Of a stretch of DNA of 64,000 nucleotides, positions 36,262 through 44,331 are shown piece after piece. The translations under genes were made by a program, and so were the position numbers. The notes beneath the pieces were generated by a model that saw only the letters and a program-made list of their open reading frames with translations, ran no database searches and was not told the origin of the DNA. This DNA is from Parazoarcus communis SWub3 = DSM 12120 (GTDB taxonomy: Bacteria; Pseudomonadota; Gammaproteobacteria; Burkholderiales; Rhodocyclaceae), in NCBI RefSeq assembly GCF_003226565.1, contig NZ_QKOE01000004.1:248001-312000 (forward strand), read 5' to 3'. Each line of letters opens with the position of its first letter. Position 1 is the stretch's first letter.

Positions 36262-36364
36262 ATGGTTTTTGAGGTTGCTGCACAAGGGATTGTGCAGCAG
36301 GCTGCAAGGAATTTTTGTCTCTCTGTTGGGGTTGGGGGTGCGTTCGATACGCACCCTTTTTTTT
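36262..36364 (+). ncRNA. Candidate FNR-dependent small RNA between ccoS and ccoN
   Basis: Starting at the position set by the FNR box at -41.5, the roughly 103-nt segment has two hairpins. The first is TGCTGCACAA / TTGTGCAGCA (36276-36299, GGGA loop, 10-bp stem). The second is GGGTGCGT / ACGCACCC (36336-36356) followed by eight T (36357-36364), a textbook intrinsic terminator. A U- and C-rich linker (TTTTTGTCTCTCTGTT, 36312-36327) lies between them and could act as a Hfq or target-pairing region. No plausible reading frame exists. FNR-controlled sRNAs are known (FnrS of E. coli and Neisseria), but I see no sequence match to either. Confidence 0.62.
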
Positions 36365-36464
36365 CGTCCTGCACCGTGGCGGTGCCGCAGGATGGCTCAA
36401 TGACCGGAAATGCCCTGTTCCAGTGCCGGCGAGCTTTCCCCGGGTCTTGCGGTGCAATACAATG

Positions 36465-36505
36465 TTGATCTGTGTCAAATTGTGGATCCGGTCAGCAGGT
36501 ATCCT
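36465..36505 (+). promoter_or_regulatory. FNR-dependent class II promoter of ccoNOQP
   Basis: TTGAT-CTGT-GTCAA (36465-36478, centre 36471.5) is followed by TATCCT (36500-36505). This puts the start near 36512, with the FNR box at about -41, the classic class II arrangement. The leader is about 70 nt and the ribosome site of ccoN is AAGAGGTG. The oxidase operon is thereby placed under FNR/ANR, in agreement with the fnr gene at 47403-48143. Confidence 0.8.
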
Positions 36506-36580
36506 TGCCGCGCAAGATGGCTGGGATGTTTCCCTCGCGATCGGCTGTACCCAGGGGTTTTTAACTAAGAGGTGACTCAC

Positions 36581-38011
36581 ATGCAATCGCAAGCGACTTA
36601 TAACTATAAAGTCGTGCGCCAGTTCGCCATCATGACGGTGGTGTGGGGCATCGTGGGCATGCTGGTCGGCGTCATCGCCGCAGCACAGCTCGTGTGGCCC
36701 GAACTGAACGTTCACGAATTCCTGCACTTCGGCAGGCTGCGTCCGCTTCACACCAATGCGGTGATCTTCGCATTTGGTGGTTGCGCACTGTTCGCCACGT
36801 CGTACTACATTGTGCAGCGTACCTGTCATACGACACTGTTCGCGCCCGCGCTTGCAGGCTTCACCTTCTGGGGCTGGCAGCTCGTGATCGTGCTGGCTGC
36901 CATCACCCTGCCGCTGGGTTATACCTCCGGCAAGGAATACGCCGAACTCGAATGGCCGATCGACATCCTGATCGCCGTGGTGTGGGTGTCCTACGCCATC
37001 GTGTTCTTCGGCACCATCGCCAAGCGCAAGATCAGCCATATCTACGTGGCCAACTGGTTTCTGGGTGCCTTCATCCTGACCGTTGCCTTGCTGCACATCG
37101 TCAACAGTGCTGCAATTCCGGTCTCCTTCTCCGGCATGAAGTCCTACTCCGCCTACGCCGGCGTTCAGGATGCAATGATCCAGTGGTGGTATGGCCACAA
37201 CGCGGTGGGCTTCTTCCTGACCGCAGGCTTCCTGGGCATGATGTACTACTTCGTGCCGAAGCAGGCCGATCGCCCGGTCTACTCCTATCGTCTGTCGGTG
37301 GTCCACTTCTGGGCGCTGATCTTCACCTACATGTGGGCGGGTCCGCACCATCTGCACTACACCGCGCTGCCTGACTGGACCCAGTCCGTTGGCATGGTGT
37401 TCTCGCTGATCCTGCTTGCTCCGTCCTGGGGTGGCATGATCAACGGTGTGATGACCCTGTCGGGCGCCTGGCACAAGCTGCGTACCGACCCGATCCTCAA
37501 GTTCCTGATCACCTCGCTGTCCTTCTACGGCATGTCCACCTTCGAAGGCCCGATGATGTCGGTCAAGACGGTGAATGCACTGTCGCACTACACCGACTGG
37601 ACGGTGGGCCACGTGCACTCCGGCGCGCTGGGCTGGGTGGCAATGATCTCCATCGGTTCGGTGTACTTCCTGCTGCCGCGCCTCTATGGCAAGAGCGAGA
37701 TGTACAGCGTCAAGCTCATCAACACCCACTTCTGGGTGGCCACCATCGGTATCGTGCTGTACATCGCCTCGATGTGGGTGGCCGGTGTGATGCAGGGTCT
37801 GATGTGGCGCGCAACCAACCCGGACGGCACGCTGACCTACTCCTTCGTCGAGAGCGTCAAGGCAAGCTACCCGTTCTGGACCATCCGCTTCGTCGGTGGT
37901 GCGCTCTTCCTCGCTGGCATGTTCATCATGTTCTACAACATGGTGAAGACCATTGCCGGAGAAAAGGCCTACAACGCGCCGGTGGTCGCTCCTGCGGCTG
38001 CTCACGCCTAA
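36581..38011 (+). CDS. ccoN: Cytochrome c oxidase cbb3-type, subunit I
   Basis: CcoN carries haem b, the haem b3-CuB centre and the proton path. The 476 residues give twelve membrane helices; typical stretches are [52 protein letters not shown] (CuB-ligand region), [25 protein letters not shown] (HH of CuB) and [18 protein letters not shown] (haem-binding His). ATG 36581 has AGAGGTG 5-6 nt upstream; GTG 36572 is less likely. It begins the ccoNOQP operon. Confidence 0.98.
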   Translation: MQSQATYNYKVVRQFAIMTVVWGIVGMLVGVIAAAQLVWPELNVHEFLHFGRLRPLHTNAVIFAFGGCALFATSYYIVQRTCHTTLFAPALAGFTFWGWQLVIVLAAITLPLGYTSGKEYAELEWPIDILIAVVWVSYAIVFFGTIAKRKISHIYVANWFLGAFILTVALLHIVNSAAIPVSFSGMKSYSAYAGVQDAMIQWWYGHNAVGFFLTAGFLGMMYYFVPKQADRPVYSYRLSVVHFWALIFTYMWAGPHHLHYTALPDWTQSVGMVFSLILLAPSWGGMINGVMTLSGAWHKLRTDPILKFLITSLSFYGMSTFEGPMMSVKTVNALSHYTDWTVGHVHSGALGWVAMISIGSVYFLLPRLYGKSEMYSVKLINTHFWVATIGIVLYIASMWVAGVMQGLMWRATNPDGTLTYSFVESVKASYPFWTIRFVGGALFLAGMFIMFYNMVKTIAGEKAYNAPVVAPAAAHA

Positions 38012-38026
38012 GCGGAGAACAACAAC

Positions 38027-38662
38027 ATGGCTCAATCCAAACACGAAAAGATCGAAAAGAACGTATTCCTGATGATCGTCCTCACGCTGCTGACAGTCAG
38101 CGTGGGCGGTCTGGTGGAAATCGTTCCGCTCTTCTTCCAGCAAACCACGACTTCGCCGGTGGATTACAAGGGTAACCAGCTCAACGTGAAGCCCTACGAT
38201 CCGGTTCGCCTGGTCGGCCGCGACATCTATGTGCGTGAAGGCTGCTACAACTGCCATTCGCAGATGATCCGTCCCTTCCGCGCAGAGACCGAGCGTTATG
38301 GTCACTACTCGGTGGCGGGTGAGTACATCTACGATCACCCGTTCCAGTGGGGCTCCAAGCGTACGGGTCCGGATCTGGCCCGCGTGGGCGGCCGCTATTC
38401 CGACGAATGGCAGCGTGTGCACCTGATCAACCCGCGTGACGTGGTGCCGGAGTCGAACATGCCGGCCTTCCCCTGGCTGGATCGCCCGGCCAAGGTGAGT
38501 GACATCCAGGACAAGATGCGTGCGCTCAACAAGGTTGGTCTGCACAAGTACAGCGACGAAGAGATCGCCGCCGCGCCTGCTGCAGTCGAGGGCATCACCG
38601 AACTGGACGCTGTCGTCGCCTACCTGCAGGGCATGGGTACCGCGCTGCAGAACGTACGGTAA
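38027..38662 (+). CDS. ccoO: Cytochrome c oxidase cbb3-type, subunit II (monohaem cytochrome c)
   Basis: The 211 residues have an N-terminal anchor ([24 protein letters not shown]) and a cytochrome c domain with CYNCH (73-77). The distal ligand methionine lies in the SNMPAFPW segment. CcoO passes electrons from CcoP to the catalytic subunit. The start is 15 nt after ccoN. Confidence 0.98.
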   Translation: MAQSKHEKIEKNVFLMIVLTLLTVSVGGLVEIVPLFFQQTTTSPVDYKGNQLNVKPYDPVRLVGRDIYVREGCYNCHSQMIRPFRAETERYGHYSVAGEYIYDHPFQWGSKRTGPDLARVGGRYSDEWQRVHLINPRDVVPESNMPAFPWLDRPAKVSDIQDKMRALNKVGLHKYSDEEIAAAPAAVEGITELDAVVAYLQGMGTALQNVR

Positions 38663-38678
38663 GCACCGGAGACGCGCC

Positions 38679-38864
38679 GTGGATATCAACACCCTCAGAA
38701 TCGTCGTGACCGTGCTGGGCTTCGTCTGCTTCCTGGGCATCTGTGCCTGGGCTTACAGCCGGCATGCCCAGGCAGGGTTCGACGAGGCGGCGCGTCTGCC
38801 CCTGAGCGATGACGATCTGCCGGCCTCTGGCCGGCTGGAAAAGGAAGGAAAAACAAATGGCTGA
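38679..38864 (+). CDS. ccoQ: cbb3-type cytochrome oxidase subunit CcoQ
   Basis: The 61 residues have one membrane helix (INTLRIVVTVLGFVCFLGICAWAYSRH) and a short acidic tail (FDEAARLPLSDDDLPA), matching CcoQ. The start is GTG at 38679 after CGGAGA. The end overlaps the ccoP start by 8 nt. CcoQ stabilises the complex. Confidence 0.93.
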   Translation: MDINTLRIVVTVLGFVCFLGICAWAYSRHAQAGFDEAARLPLSDDDLPASGRLEKEGKTNG

Positions 38865-39753
38865 CTTTATCAGCGGTTTCTGGAACATGTATGTGATGGT
38901 CCTTGTGGCCCTCTCCATCGCGTTCTGTGTTTTCGTGCTGGTCTCCAACATGACCAAGCGCGAGCCGGGCGAGGCCAAACTGCACGGTCACGTGTGGGAT
39001 GAGACGCTTGCGGAGTACAACAACCCGTTGCCGCGCTGGTGGTTGTACCTGTTCTGGATCACCATCTTCTTCGCGATTGCGTATCTGGCGATCTATCCGG
39101 GTTTTGGTCGTGTCAATGCCGAGCGTGGCCAGCACACCCAGTACTATGCCGAAATGAAGGCGGCTGACGAGAAGTACGGCCCCATCTTCGCAAAGTACGA
39201 GAACATGGACCTGATGGCGGTGGCGGCTGACCCCGAAGCCAACGCAATGGGGCAACGCATGTTCCTGACCTACTGCGCGCAGTGTCACGGTTCGGCGGCG
39301 ACGGGTGCCAAGGGCTTCCCCAACCTCACCGATAACGAGTGGAGTTGGGGTGGTGAGCCTGAGACCATCAAGACCACCATCCTGGGTGGCCGGATGGGTG
39401 TCATGCCCCCGTTTGGCCCGGCGCTCGGCGCTGAAGGCACCAAGGACGTTGCCAACTACGTGCGTTCCTTGTCCGGTCTGGCTCACGACTCCCTGCGCGC
39501 ACAGCGTGGCAAGGAAGCCTTCGACCAGAACTGCGTGGCTTGCCACGGTGCTGACGGCAAGGGTAACCAGATGCTCGGTGCGGTGGACCTGACCAACAAC
39601 GCCTGGTTGTACGGTTCGTCCGAAGCCACCATCATCGAGACCATCACCAACGGGCGGCAGAATCAGATGCCGGCCTTCAAGGATTTCCTCGGCGAAGCCA
39701 AGGTTCATATCCTTGCAGCCTATGTGCTGAGTCTGAACAAAGACAAGAAGTAA
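38857..39753 (+). CDS. ccoP: Cytochrome c oxidase cbb3-type, subunit III (dihaem cytochrome c)
   Basis: The 298 residues have two membrane helices (about 8-30 and 61-81) and two cytochrome c domains with CAQCH at 140-144 and CVACH at 226-230. Conserved stretches HGHVWDETLAEYNNPLPRWWLYLFW and GVMPPFGPALG are typical. It receives electrons from soluble cytochromes c. ATG 38857 has AAGGAAGGA upstream. A hairpin at 39762-39785 follows the stop. Confidence 0.98.
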   Translation: MADFISGFWNMYVMVLVALSIAFCVFVLVSNMTKREPGEAKLHGHVWDETLAEYNNPLPRWWLYLFWITIFFAIAYLAIYPGFGRVNAERGQHTQYYAEMKAADEKYGPIFAKYENMDLMAVAADPEANAMGQRMFLTYCAQCHGSAATGAKGFPNLTDNEWSWGGEPETIKTTILGGRMGVMPPFGPALGAEGTKDVANYVRSLSGLAHDSLRAQRGKEAFDQNCVACHGADGKGNQMLGAVDLTNNAWLYGSSEATIIETITNGRQNQMPAFKDFLGEAKVHILAAYVLSLNKDKK

Positions 39754-39761
39754 GTCGTGTG

Positions 39762-39785
39762 CTCCGGGGGCTTCTGCCCCCGGAG
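39762..39785 (+). terminator. Hairpin after ccoP
   Basis: CTCCGGGGGC / GCCCCCGGAG form a perfect 10-bp stem with a TTCT loop, followed by TTGTTT. It lies 9 nt after the ccoP stop and 43 nt before ccoG, so it could reduce transcription into ccoG-fixH or protect the ccoNOQP message 3' end. Confidence 0.65.
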
Positions 39786-39828
39786 TTGTTTCGGTTCATA
39801 AAAATAAGAATCCACTAATAAAACGATC

Positions 39829-41253
39829 ATGAACAGCACAGCCCCGAATCCTTCCCCGAAAGCTCCCCCGCCGCCCGAGGGCGACACCCTGTACGCGGTA
39901 CGCCAGAAGGTTTACGTCCGCGCGGTGACTGGCCTGTTTGCCAACTGGCGATGGGCCTTGGTCTGGTTCACCCAGATCGTGTTTTACGGCCTGCCCTGGT
40001 TGCAGTGGAACGATCGACAGGCGGTGCTGTTTCACCTGACAGAACGCAAGTTCTATATCTTTGGCTGGGTATTCTGGCCGCAGGATGTGTTCTTCCTGGC
40101 CATCCTGCTCATCATCTCCGCGTATGCGTTGTTCTTCTTCACCGCGATTGCCGGTCGTCTGTGGTGTGGGTACGCCTGTCCGCAGACGGTATATACCGAG
40201 ATCTTCATGTGGATCGAAGAGAAGATCGAAGGTGACCGCAACAAGCGCATGAAGCTGGACAAGGCGCCGATGTCCCCACGCAAGCTGGGCATCAAGGCGG
40301 CCAAATATGGCGCCTGGGGTGCCGTGGCACTATGGACCGGCTTCACTTTTGTGGGCTATTTCTCGCCGATGAGCGAGTTGCTGGCTTCCGTGGCCACACT
40401 CGGTTTCGGTCCATGGGAAATGTTCTGGATCCTGTTCTACGGCGCATTCACCTATCTGTTTGCAGGTGTGATGCGGGAGCAGGTGTGCAAGTACATGTGC
40501 CCCTACGCACGCTTCCAGGCGGTCATGTTCGACCCCGATACGCTGGTCATCACCTATGACGAAGGGCGGGGCGAACCACGAGGCGCACGCAGGAAGGGGG
40601 TGGATTCGGCGACTGCCGGCAAGGGCGACTGCGTCGATTGTGGCATCTGCGTCCAGGTCTGCCCCACTGGCATCGACATCCGCAACGGGCTGCAGTACGA
40701 GTGCATTGGCTGTGCAGCCTGTATCGACGCCTGCGACCAGGTCATGGACAAGGTTGGCTATCCGAGAGGTCTGATCCGCTACTCCACCGAGAATGCGATC
40801 AAGCGCGGATGGGGTACCAAGGAAATCATCGGCCACGTGTTCCGGCCGCGAACCCTGGTATATGGCACGGTATTGATTGCGATCTGCGTGGCCTTTGTGT
40901 GGGGTCTGGCGACTCGTGATCCGCTGCGGGTGGACATCATTCGCGATCGGGCCTCGCTGGGGCGTGAAGTTGCTGGGGGCATGATCGAGAACGTCTACCG
41001 CCTGCAGGTCATGAACATGACCGAGGTGCCACGTAACTTCGTATTCGATGTCAAGGGCATCAACGGGATCCAGATCGCGGGTGATCACCGGGTTGCGGTC
41101 GAGGCAGCAGCGACCCAGGCGGTTACCTTGCAGGTGCTTGTTCCGTATGATGCGGGTAAGCCGGGGGCAAACGAGATTGTGTTCGAGATTCATCCGGAGG
41201 ATGATCCGTCCCTGAAGCTGTTTGAGAAAACGACTTTCCTCTTTCCACGCTGA
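39829..41253 (+). CDS. ccoG: Cytochrome c oxidase accessory protein CcoG (FixG-type ferredoxin-like)
   Basis: The 474 residues start with a polar segment, then several membrane helices around GRLWCGYACPQTVYTEIFMWIEEKIEGDR, a two-cluster 4Fe-4S ferredoxin region (CVDCGICVQVCPTGIDIRNG and CIGCAACIDACDQVM), another helix and a C-terminal periplasmic Ig-like domain (from about 355). CcoG has been implicated in copper reduction for cbb3 assembly. It is in the ccoNOQP-GH order usual for betaproteobacteria. Confidence 0.96.
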   Translation: MNSTAPNPSPKAPPPPEGDTLYAVRQKVYVRAVTGLFANWRWALVWFTQIVFYGLPWLQWNDRQAVLFHLTERKFYIFGWVFWPQDVFFLAILLIISAYALFFFTAIAGRLWCGYACPQTVYTEIFMWIEEKIEGDRNKRMKLDKAPMSPRKLGIKAAKYGAWGAVALWTGFTFVGYFSPMSELLASVATLGFGPWEMFWILFYGAFTYLFAGVMREQVCKYMCPYARFQAVMFDPDTLVITYDEGRGEPRGARRKGVDSATAGKGDCVDCGICVQVCPTGIDIRNGLQYECIGCAACIDACDQVMDKVGYPRGLIRYSTENAIKRGWGTKEIIGHVFRPRTLVYGTVLIAICVAFVWGLATRDPLRVDIIRDRASLGREVAGGMIENVYRLQVMNMTEVPRNFVFDVKGINGIQIAGDHRVAVEAAATQAVTLQVLVPYDAGKPGANEIVFEIHPEDDPSLKLFEKTTFLFPR

Positions 41254-41265
41254 GATACGAGAACG

Positions 41266-41778
41266 ATGAGTGTAGCGATGTCCGACAAGAAGCCCGAACC
41301 CTGGTACAAGCAGGGCTGGCCCTGGTTCCTGATCTTTTTTCCGGCGACTGCCGTTGTGGCGGGTTTCATCACGCTGGCGATTGCGATCAACACCTGGGAC
41401 GGGCTGGTTGTCGATGACTATTACAAGGAAGGGCGGGCCATCGTGCAGACCTTGGGTCGTGCCGAGCGTGCCCGGGAACTGGGCTTGACCGCCCAGTTCA
41501 AGGTTACTGCCGAGTCGATCCGGATCGATCTGTCGGCACTTGATCCCGCCAATGTTCCGCGTATGATCCATCTGACCATTGCTCACCCCACCCGGGGTGG
41601 TTCTGACCAGTTGCTCGACCTGACTGGCGAAGGCGGTGTGTTCGAGGCAAAGATCGAATCGCTCAGCACTGGTCGCTGGTTGTTTCAGATAGAAGACGAG
41701 TCCCGCAGCTGGAGAATGAACGGGGCCACTTATCTCCCGACAGAGACGGAATTCAGGATTGATTCATCTGGTTCTTAA
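41266..41778 (+). CDS. fixH: FixH/CcoH family cbb3 assembly protein
   Basis: The 170 residues have one N-terminal membrane helix (WPWFLIFFPATAVVAGFITLAIA), WDGLVVDDYYKEG after it and a C-terminal periplasmic domain, as in FixH. It accompanies CcoI/CcoG in assembly. GAGAACG precedes ATG 41266. It is 12 nt downstream of ccoG. Confidence 0.94.
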   Translation: MSVAMSDKKPEPWYKQGWPWFLIFFPATAVVAGFITLAIAINTWDGLVVDDYYKEGRAIVQTLGRAERARELGLTAQFKVTAESIRIDLSALDPANVPRMIHLTIAHPTRGGSDQLLDLTGEGGVFEAKIESLSTGRWLFQIEDESRSWRMNGATYLPTETEFRIDSSGS

Positions 41779-41802
41779 CCCGTCGTAAAAGGAGGTTTCA
41801 TC

Positions 41803-41955
41803 ATGGCCTGGGTTGAATTGTTCAGCACCGACATTGGTCTGCTCAGCCTGTTCACGATTGGCTTCGTCGTTGTCATGGGCGGTTATCTGTATCGCTTTGC
41901 CAAGCGCCATATTGCGGAGGACGAGCAGAAAGCGCGCGCTGCCGGGCAACGCTGA
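41803..41955 (+). CDS. DUF3149-type small membrane protein
   Basis: The 50 residues (MAWVELFSTDIGLLSLFTIG, then a second hydrophobic part and tail YRFAKRHIAEDEQKARAAGQR) match the small DUF3149 family, one membrane helix with a basic C-terminal tail. The ribosome site AAAGGAGGT is an ideal anti-SD match, so the gene is surely translated well. It lies 24 nt after fixH. The function is unknown; position suggests a role in cbb3 assembly or stability. Confidence 0.78.
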   Translation: MAWVELFSTDIGLLSLFTIGFVVVMGGYLYRFAKRHIAEDEQKARAAGQR

Positions 41956-42010
41956 ACGTTCGGTGTCGTTTCAAATCGCATCCGGTCGGAACGGTAAGGA
42001 GGATTCATCC

Positions 42011-42253
42011 ATGCAGAAGCTGATTCAAGTGCTGTGGCCATCGTTTCTGGTGGCTGCCGTAGTGGAGGCGGTCTTCTTTACCGTGATTGACCCGCAGGCG
42101 CTTTACCTGCTGGGTGAGCCAGTTCATTACGATCCGTTGACGACTTATTCAATCGGATTCCTGGCGTTCTGGCTGATCTGCGCTGCGTCGAGTCTGACAA
42201 CGCTCTACTTTCAGCGCACTGCTGACGAGATCAACCATCCGGAAGCACATTGA
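42011..42253 (+). CDS. Hypothetical small membrane protein at the end of the cco cluster
   Basis: The 80 residues start MQKLIQVLWPSFLVAAVVEAVFF and have two membrane helices (about 9-26 and 45-66), ending in YFQRTADEINHPEAH. GGAGG precedes ATG 42011. The gene lies 55 nt after the DUF3149-type gene and is followed by a strong terminator, so it ends the operon. I cannot name a family. Confidence 0.7.
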   Translation: MQKLIQVLWPSFLVAAVVEAVFFTVIDPQALYLLGEPVHYDPLTTYSIGFLAFWLICAASSLTTLYFQRTADEINHPEAH

Positions 42254-42256
42254 GCG

Positions 42257-42299
42257 CTCAAAACAGAACGGCCCGCATTGCGGGCCGTTCTGTTTTGAG
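42257..42299. terminator. Bidirectional terminator between the cco cluster and usp
   Basis: CTCAAAACAGAACGGCCCGC and its exact complement form a 20-bp stem with an ATT loop. The A-run on one side and T-run on the other give U-rich tails in both directions, suiting the convergent genes. Confidence 0.92.
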
Positions 42300-42312
42300 G
42301 CAGCCGGGCTTT

Positions 42313-42756
42313 TCAGCGATAAACCAGCACCGGCGTCTTGCTGTGGGTCAGCACCTTCTGGGTCTCGCTGCCAAGCAGCAAGCCAGCGATGCCGCGCCGG
42401 CCATGTGAGGACATGAAGATCAGGTCGCAGCCGTGCCGGTCAGCTGCATCGATGATGGCCTCGTAGGGCACCTCGTTGACCAGGGTGTCAGTGCCGGCCA
42501 TCACGCCGGCCGCGTCGGCCGCGGCCTTGGCGCGTTCGAGGATGCGCTGCGCTTCGGCCTCCGCCGAGCGAGCGAACTGTTCTGGCGTCGTAGGGTCGAT
42601 CAAGGCGCCTTCGCCATAGATCGGCATCGGGAAGTCGGGTTGCGCGTAGAAGAAGGTGATACGGGAACCCGCCTCCTTGGCAAAAGACACTGCACGGGCG
42701 ACGGTGCTTTCGGACAGCGGCGATCCGTCGGTTGGTACGAGAATGTGTTTGAACAT
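42313..42756 (-). CDS. Universal stress protein UspA family
   Basis: The 147 residues start MFKHILVPTDGSPLSESTVARAVSFAKEAG and end SSHGRRGIAGLLLGSETQKVLTHSKTPVLVYR, carrying the ATP-binding motif G2xG9x(S/T) as GRRGIAGLLLGSETQ. Usp genes with FNR/ANR control are known to support survival without oxygen. AAGGAG precedes ATG 42756. A TATAAT -10 element on the reverse strand (42789-42794) and the palindrome at 42806-42845 form the promoter region. Confidence 0.95.
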   Translation of the reverse strand: MFKHILVPTDGSPLSESTVARAVSFAKEAGSRITFFYAQPDFPMPIYGEGALIDPTTPEQFARSAEAEAQRILERAKAAADAAGVMAGTDTLVNEVPYEAIIDAADRHGCDLIFMSSHGRRGIAGLLLGSETQKVLTHSKTPVLVYR

Positions 42757-42805
42757 GTGAGTACTCCTTGGCTCGCAATCGGTGACTGATTATAGCCACG
42801 GTCGT

Positions 42806-42845
42806 GTCTGTTTCAGGGTTGACGAGGGTCAACCCTGAAACAGAC
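42806..42845. promoter_or_regulatory. 40-bp palindrome with an FNR-like box between usp and the beta-CASP gene
   Basis: GTCTGTTTCAGGGTTGAC (42806-42823) and its exact complement (42828-42845) flank GAGG. The centre contains TTGAC-GAGG-GTCAA (42819-42832), an FNR/DNR-type box. Its centre (42825.5) lies 43-44 bp upstream of the predicted usp start and 53 bp before the beta-CASP gene. The 18-bp arms are longer than an FNR site needs, so a second regulator or a cruciform is possible. Confidence 0.66.
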
Positions 42846-42878
42846 CAGATGATCGATCCTTGAACCGGAGGTGGAAAC

Positions 42879-44288
42879 ATGGACATCACGTTCCACGGCG
42901 CAGCGGGTGAGGTCACCGGATCATGTGCAGTCGTACGCCATGGCGGTGGGGCTTTCATGGTGGACTGTGGCATGTTCCAGGGTGGGCGCGAGGCACCACT
43001 CAAGAATCTGCGCGCATTGGATTTTGACCTTGATCAACTCGATTGCGTGCTGCTGACGCATGCGCATCTCGATCATTCTGGCCTGCTGCCGAGGTTGGTT
43101 GCGCTGGGCTATCGAGGCCCCATCTATGCGACGGCGGCCACCGTCGATCTGCTAGGCGTGATGTTGCTGGATTCCGCGCATATCCAGGAAAAGGAAAGCG
43201 AGTGGGTCAATCGCCGCAACCGCTCACGCAATGTTCGCCGGGGATGGGAGGCCGCTCCCCTTTACACGGTGGAGCAGGCACGCAGGAGCTTGCAGCACTT
43301 GAAGCCAGTGACCTACGACGCGGCGGTGCAGGTTGCGCCAGGGGTGCTGTGCCGTTTCCACGATGCCGGGCACATCCTGGGGTCAGCCATCCTCGAACTT
43401 GAAGTTGCATGTGCGGGCGGGGTGCGGCGCATGCTGTTTACCGGCGATCTCGGACAGCCGCGGCGCCCGGTGCTGCGCGACCATTGGTTGGCGCATCGCG
43501 CGGACTATCTGTGCATTGAAAGCACCTACGGCAATCGGGCCCATCGTGCGATGGATGATACCGAAGACGAACTTGTGCACGTGTTGCAGGACACGCTCAT
43601 GCGCAAGGGCGGTAATGTGATCATTCCCGCATTTGCCGTGGGGCGGACGCAGGAGATGCTGTTCGTACTGGCAAAGCTGGTGCGCAGCGGGCGGATTGCA
43701 AGTCTGAATGTCGTGGTCGATTCGCCGATGGCCAGCGCCGTCACTGACCTGACACTTCAGCATGCGGACCTGTGGGATGATGAAACGCGGGAGCTCCTCG
43801 ATTGGACCCGAAGCCATGCAGACCGTTTTCATGTGCGTTTCGTCGCCGACGTCGAGGAGTCCATGGCATTGAACCACCAGCCCGGTGGTCTGGTCATCAT
43901 CTCTGCAAGTGGCATGTGTGATGCTGGCCGCATCAAGTACCATCTGCGTTACAACCTGGGCCGGCGCGAGTGTTCGATTGTCATCGCCGGCTTCCAGGCG
44001 GCCGGGACCTTGGGGCGCAGGTTGGTGGACAAGGCACGGGCAGTGACGGTGTTCGGCGAGCGTATCGCGGTACGGGCAGACATATATACCATTGGTGGTC
44101 TGTCGGCGCATGCCGACCAGCCCGCCCTGCTTGAATGGATGCGGCATATTGAAACACCGCCACGGCAGACTTTCCTGGTGCATGGCGAAATCGAGGCACG
44201 GCAGGCCTTCGCCGCTGAGATCACCCGGCAGCTCGGGTGGCCACAGCCGGTCATGCCGGTTGCCGGTGGGTGCCATCGCTTGACATGA
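42879..44288 (+). CDS. Beta-CASP metallo-beta-lactamase-fold ribonuclease-like protein
   Basis: The 469 residues have the metallo-beta-lactamase motif THAHLDHSG (His61, His63, Asp65, His66), later FHDAGHILGSA, a beta-CASP domain (IIPAFAVGRTQEMLFVLAKLV) and a C-terminal RNA-specificity (RMMBL) domain (GERIAVRADIYTIGGLSAHADQ). It resembles CPSF73-like RNA nucleases; substrate unknown. GGAGG precedes ATG 42879. Pairing with Usp and PHA synthase under an FNR-like palindrome suggests a low-oxygen role. Confidence 0.9.
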   Translation: MDITFHGAAGEVTGSCAVVRHGGGAFMVDCGMFQGGREAPLKNLRALDFDLDQLDCVLLTHAHLDHSGLLPRLVALGYRGPIYATAATVDLLGVMLLDSAHIQEKESEWVNRRNRSRNVRRGWEAAPLYTVEQARRSLQHLKPVTYDAAVQVAPGVLCRFHDAGHILGSAILELEVACAGGVRRMLFTGDLGQPRRPVLRDHWLAHRADYLCIESTYGNRAHRAMDDTEDELVHVLQDTLMRKGGNVIIPAFAVGRTQEMLFVLAKLVRSGRIASLNVVVDSPMASAVTDLTLQHADLWDDETRELLDWTRSHADRFHVRFVADVEESMALNHQPGGLVIISASGMCDAGRIKYHLRYNLGRRECSIVIAGFQAAGTLGRRLVDKARAVTVFGERIAVRADIYTIGGLSAHADQPALLEWMRHIETPPRQTFLVHGEIEARQAFAAEITRQLGWPQPVMPVAGGCHRLT

Positions 44289-44331
44289 ACGACACGGGAT
44301 ACACCCTATCCCCAGGATCAAGGAGCAGCGC

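Noticed and set aside
36331..36343. G-quadruplex-like GGGG runs in the ccoS-ccoN spacer
   Set aside because: Only two G runs of four or more lie close together, and the second forms the terminator stem; four runs would be needed.
36224..38740. 838-residue reverse frame across the cbb3 genes
   Set aside because: Lies antisense to ccoN and ccoO and has the His/Gln/Val-rich look of a shadow; it also crosses the candidate sRNA and FNR promoter.
40330..41586. 418-residue reverse frame over ccoG and fixH
   Set aside because: Antisense to genes with firm identity, no recognisable motif.
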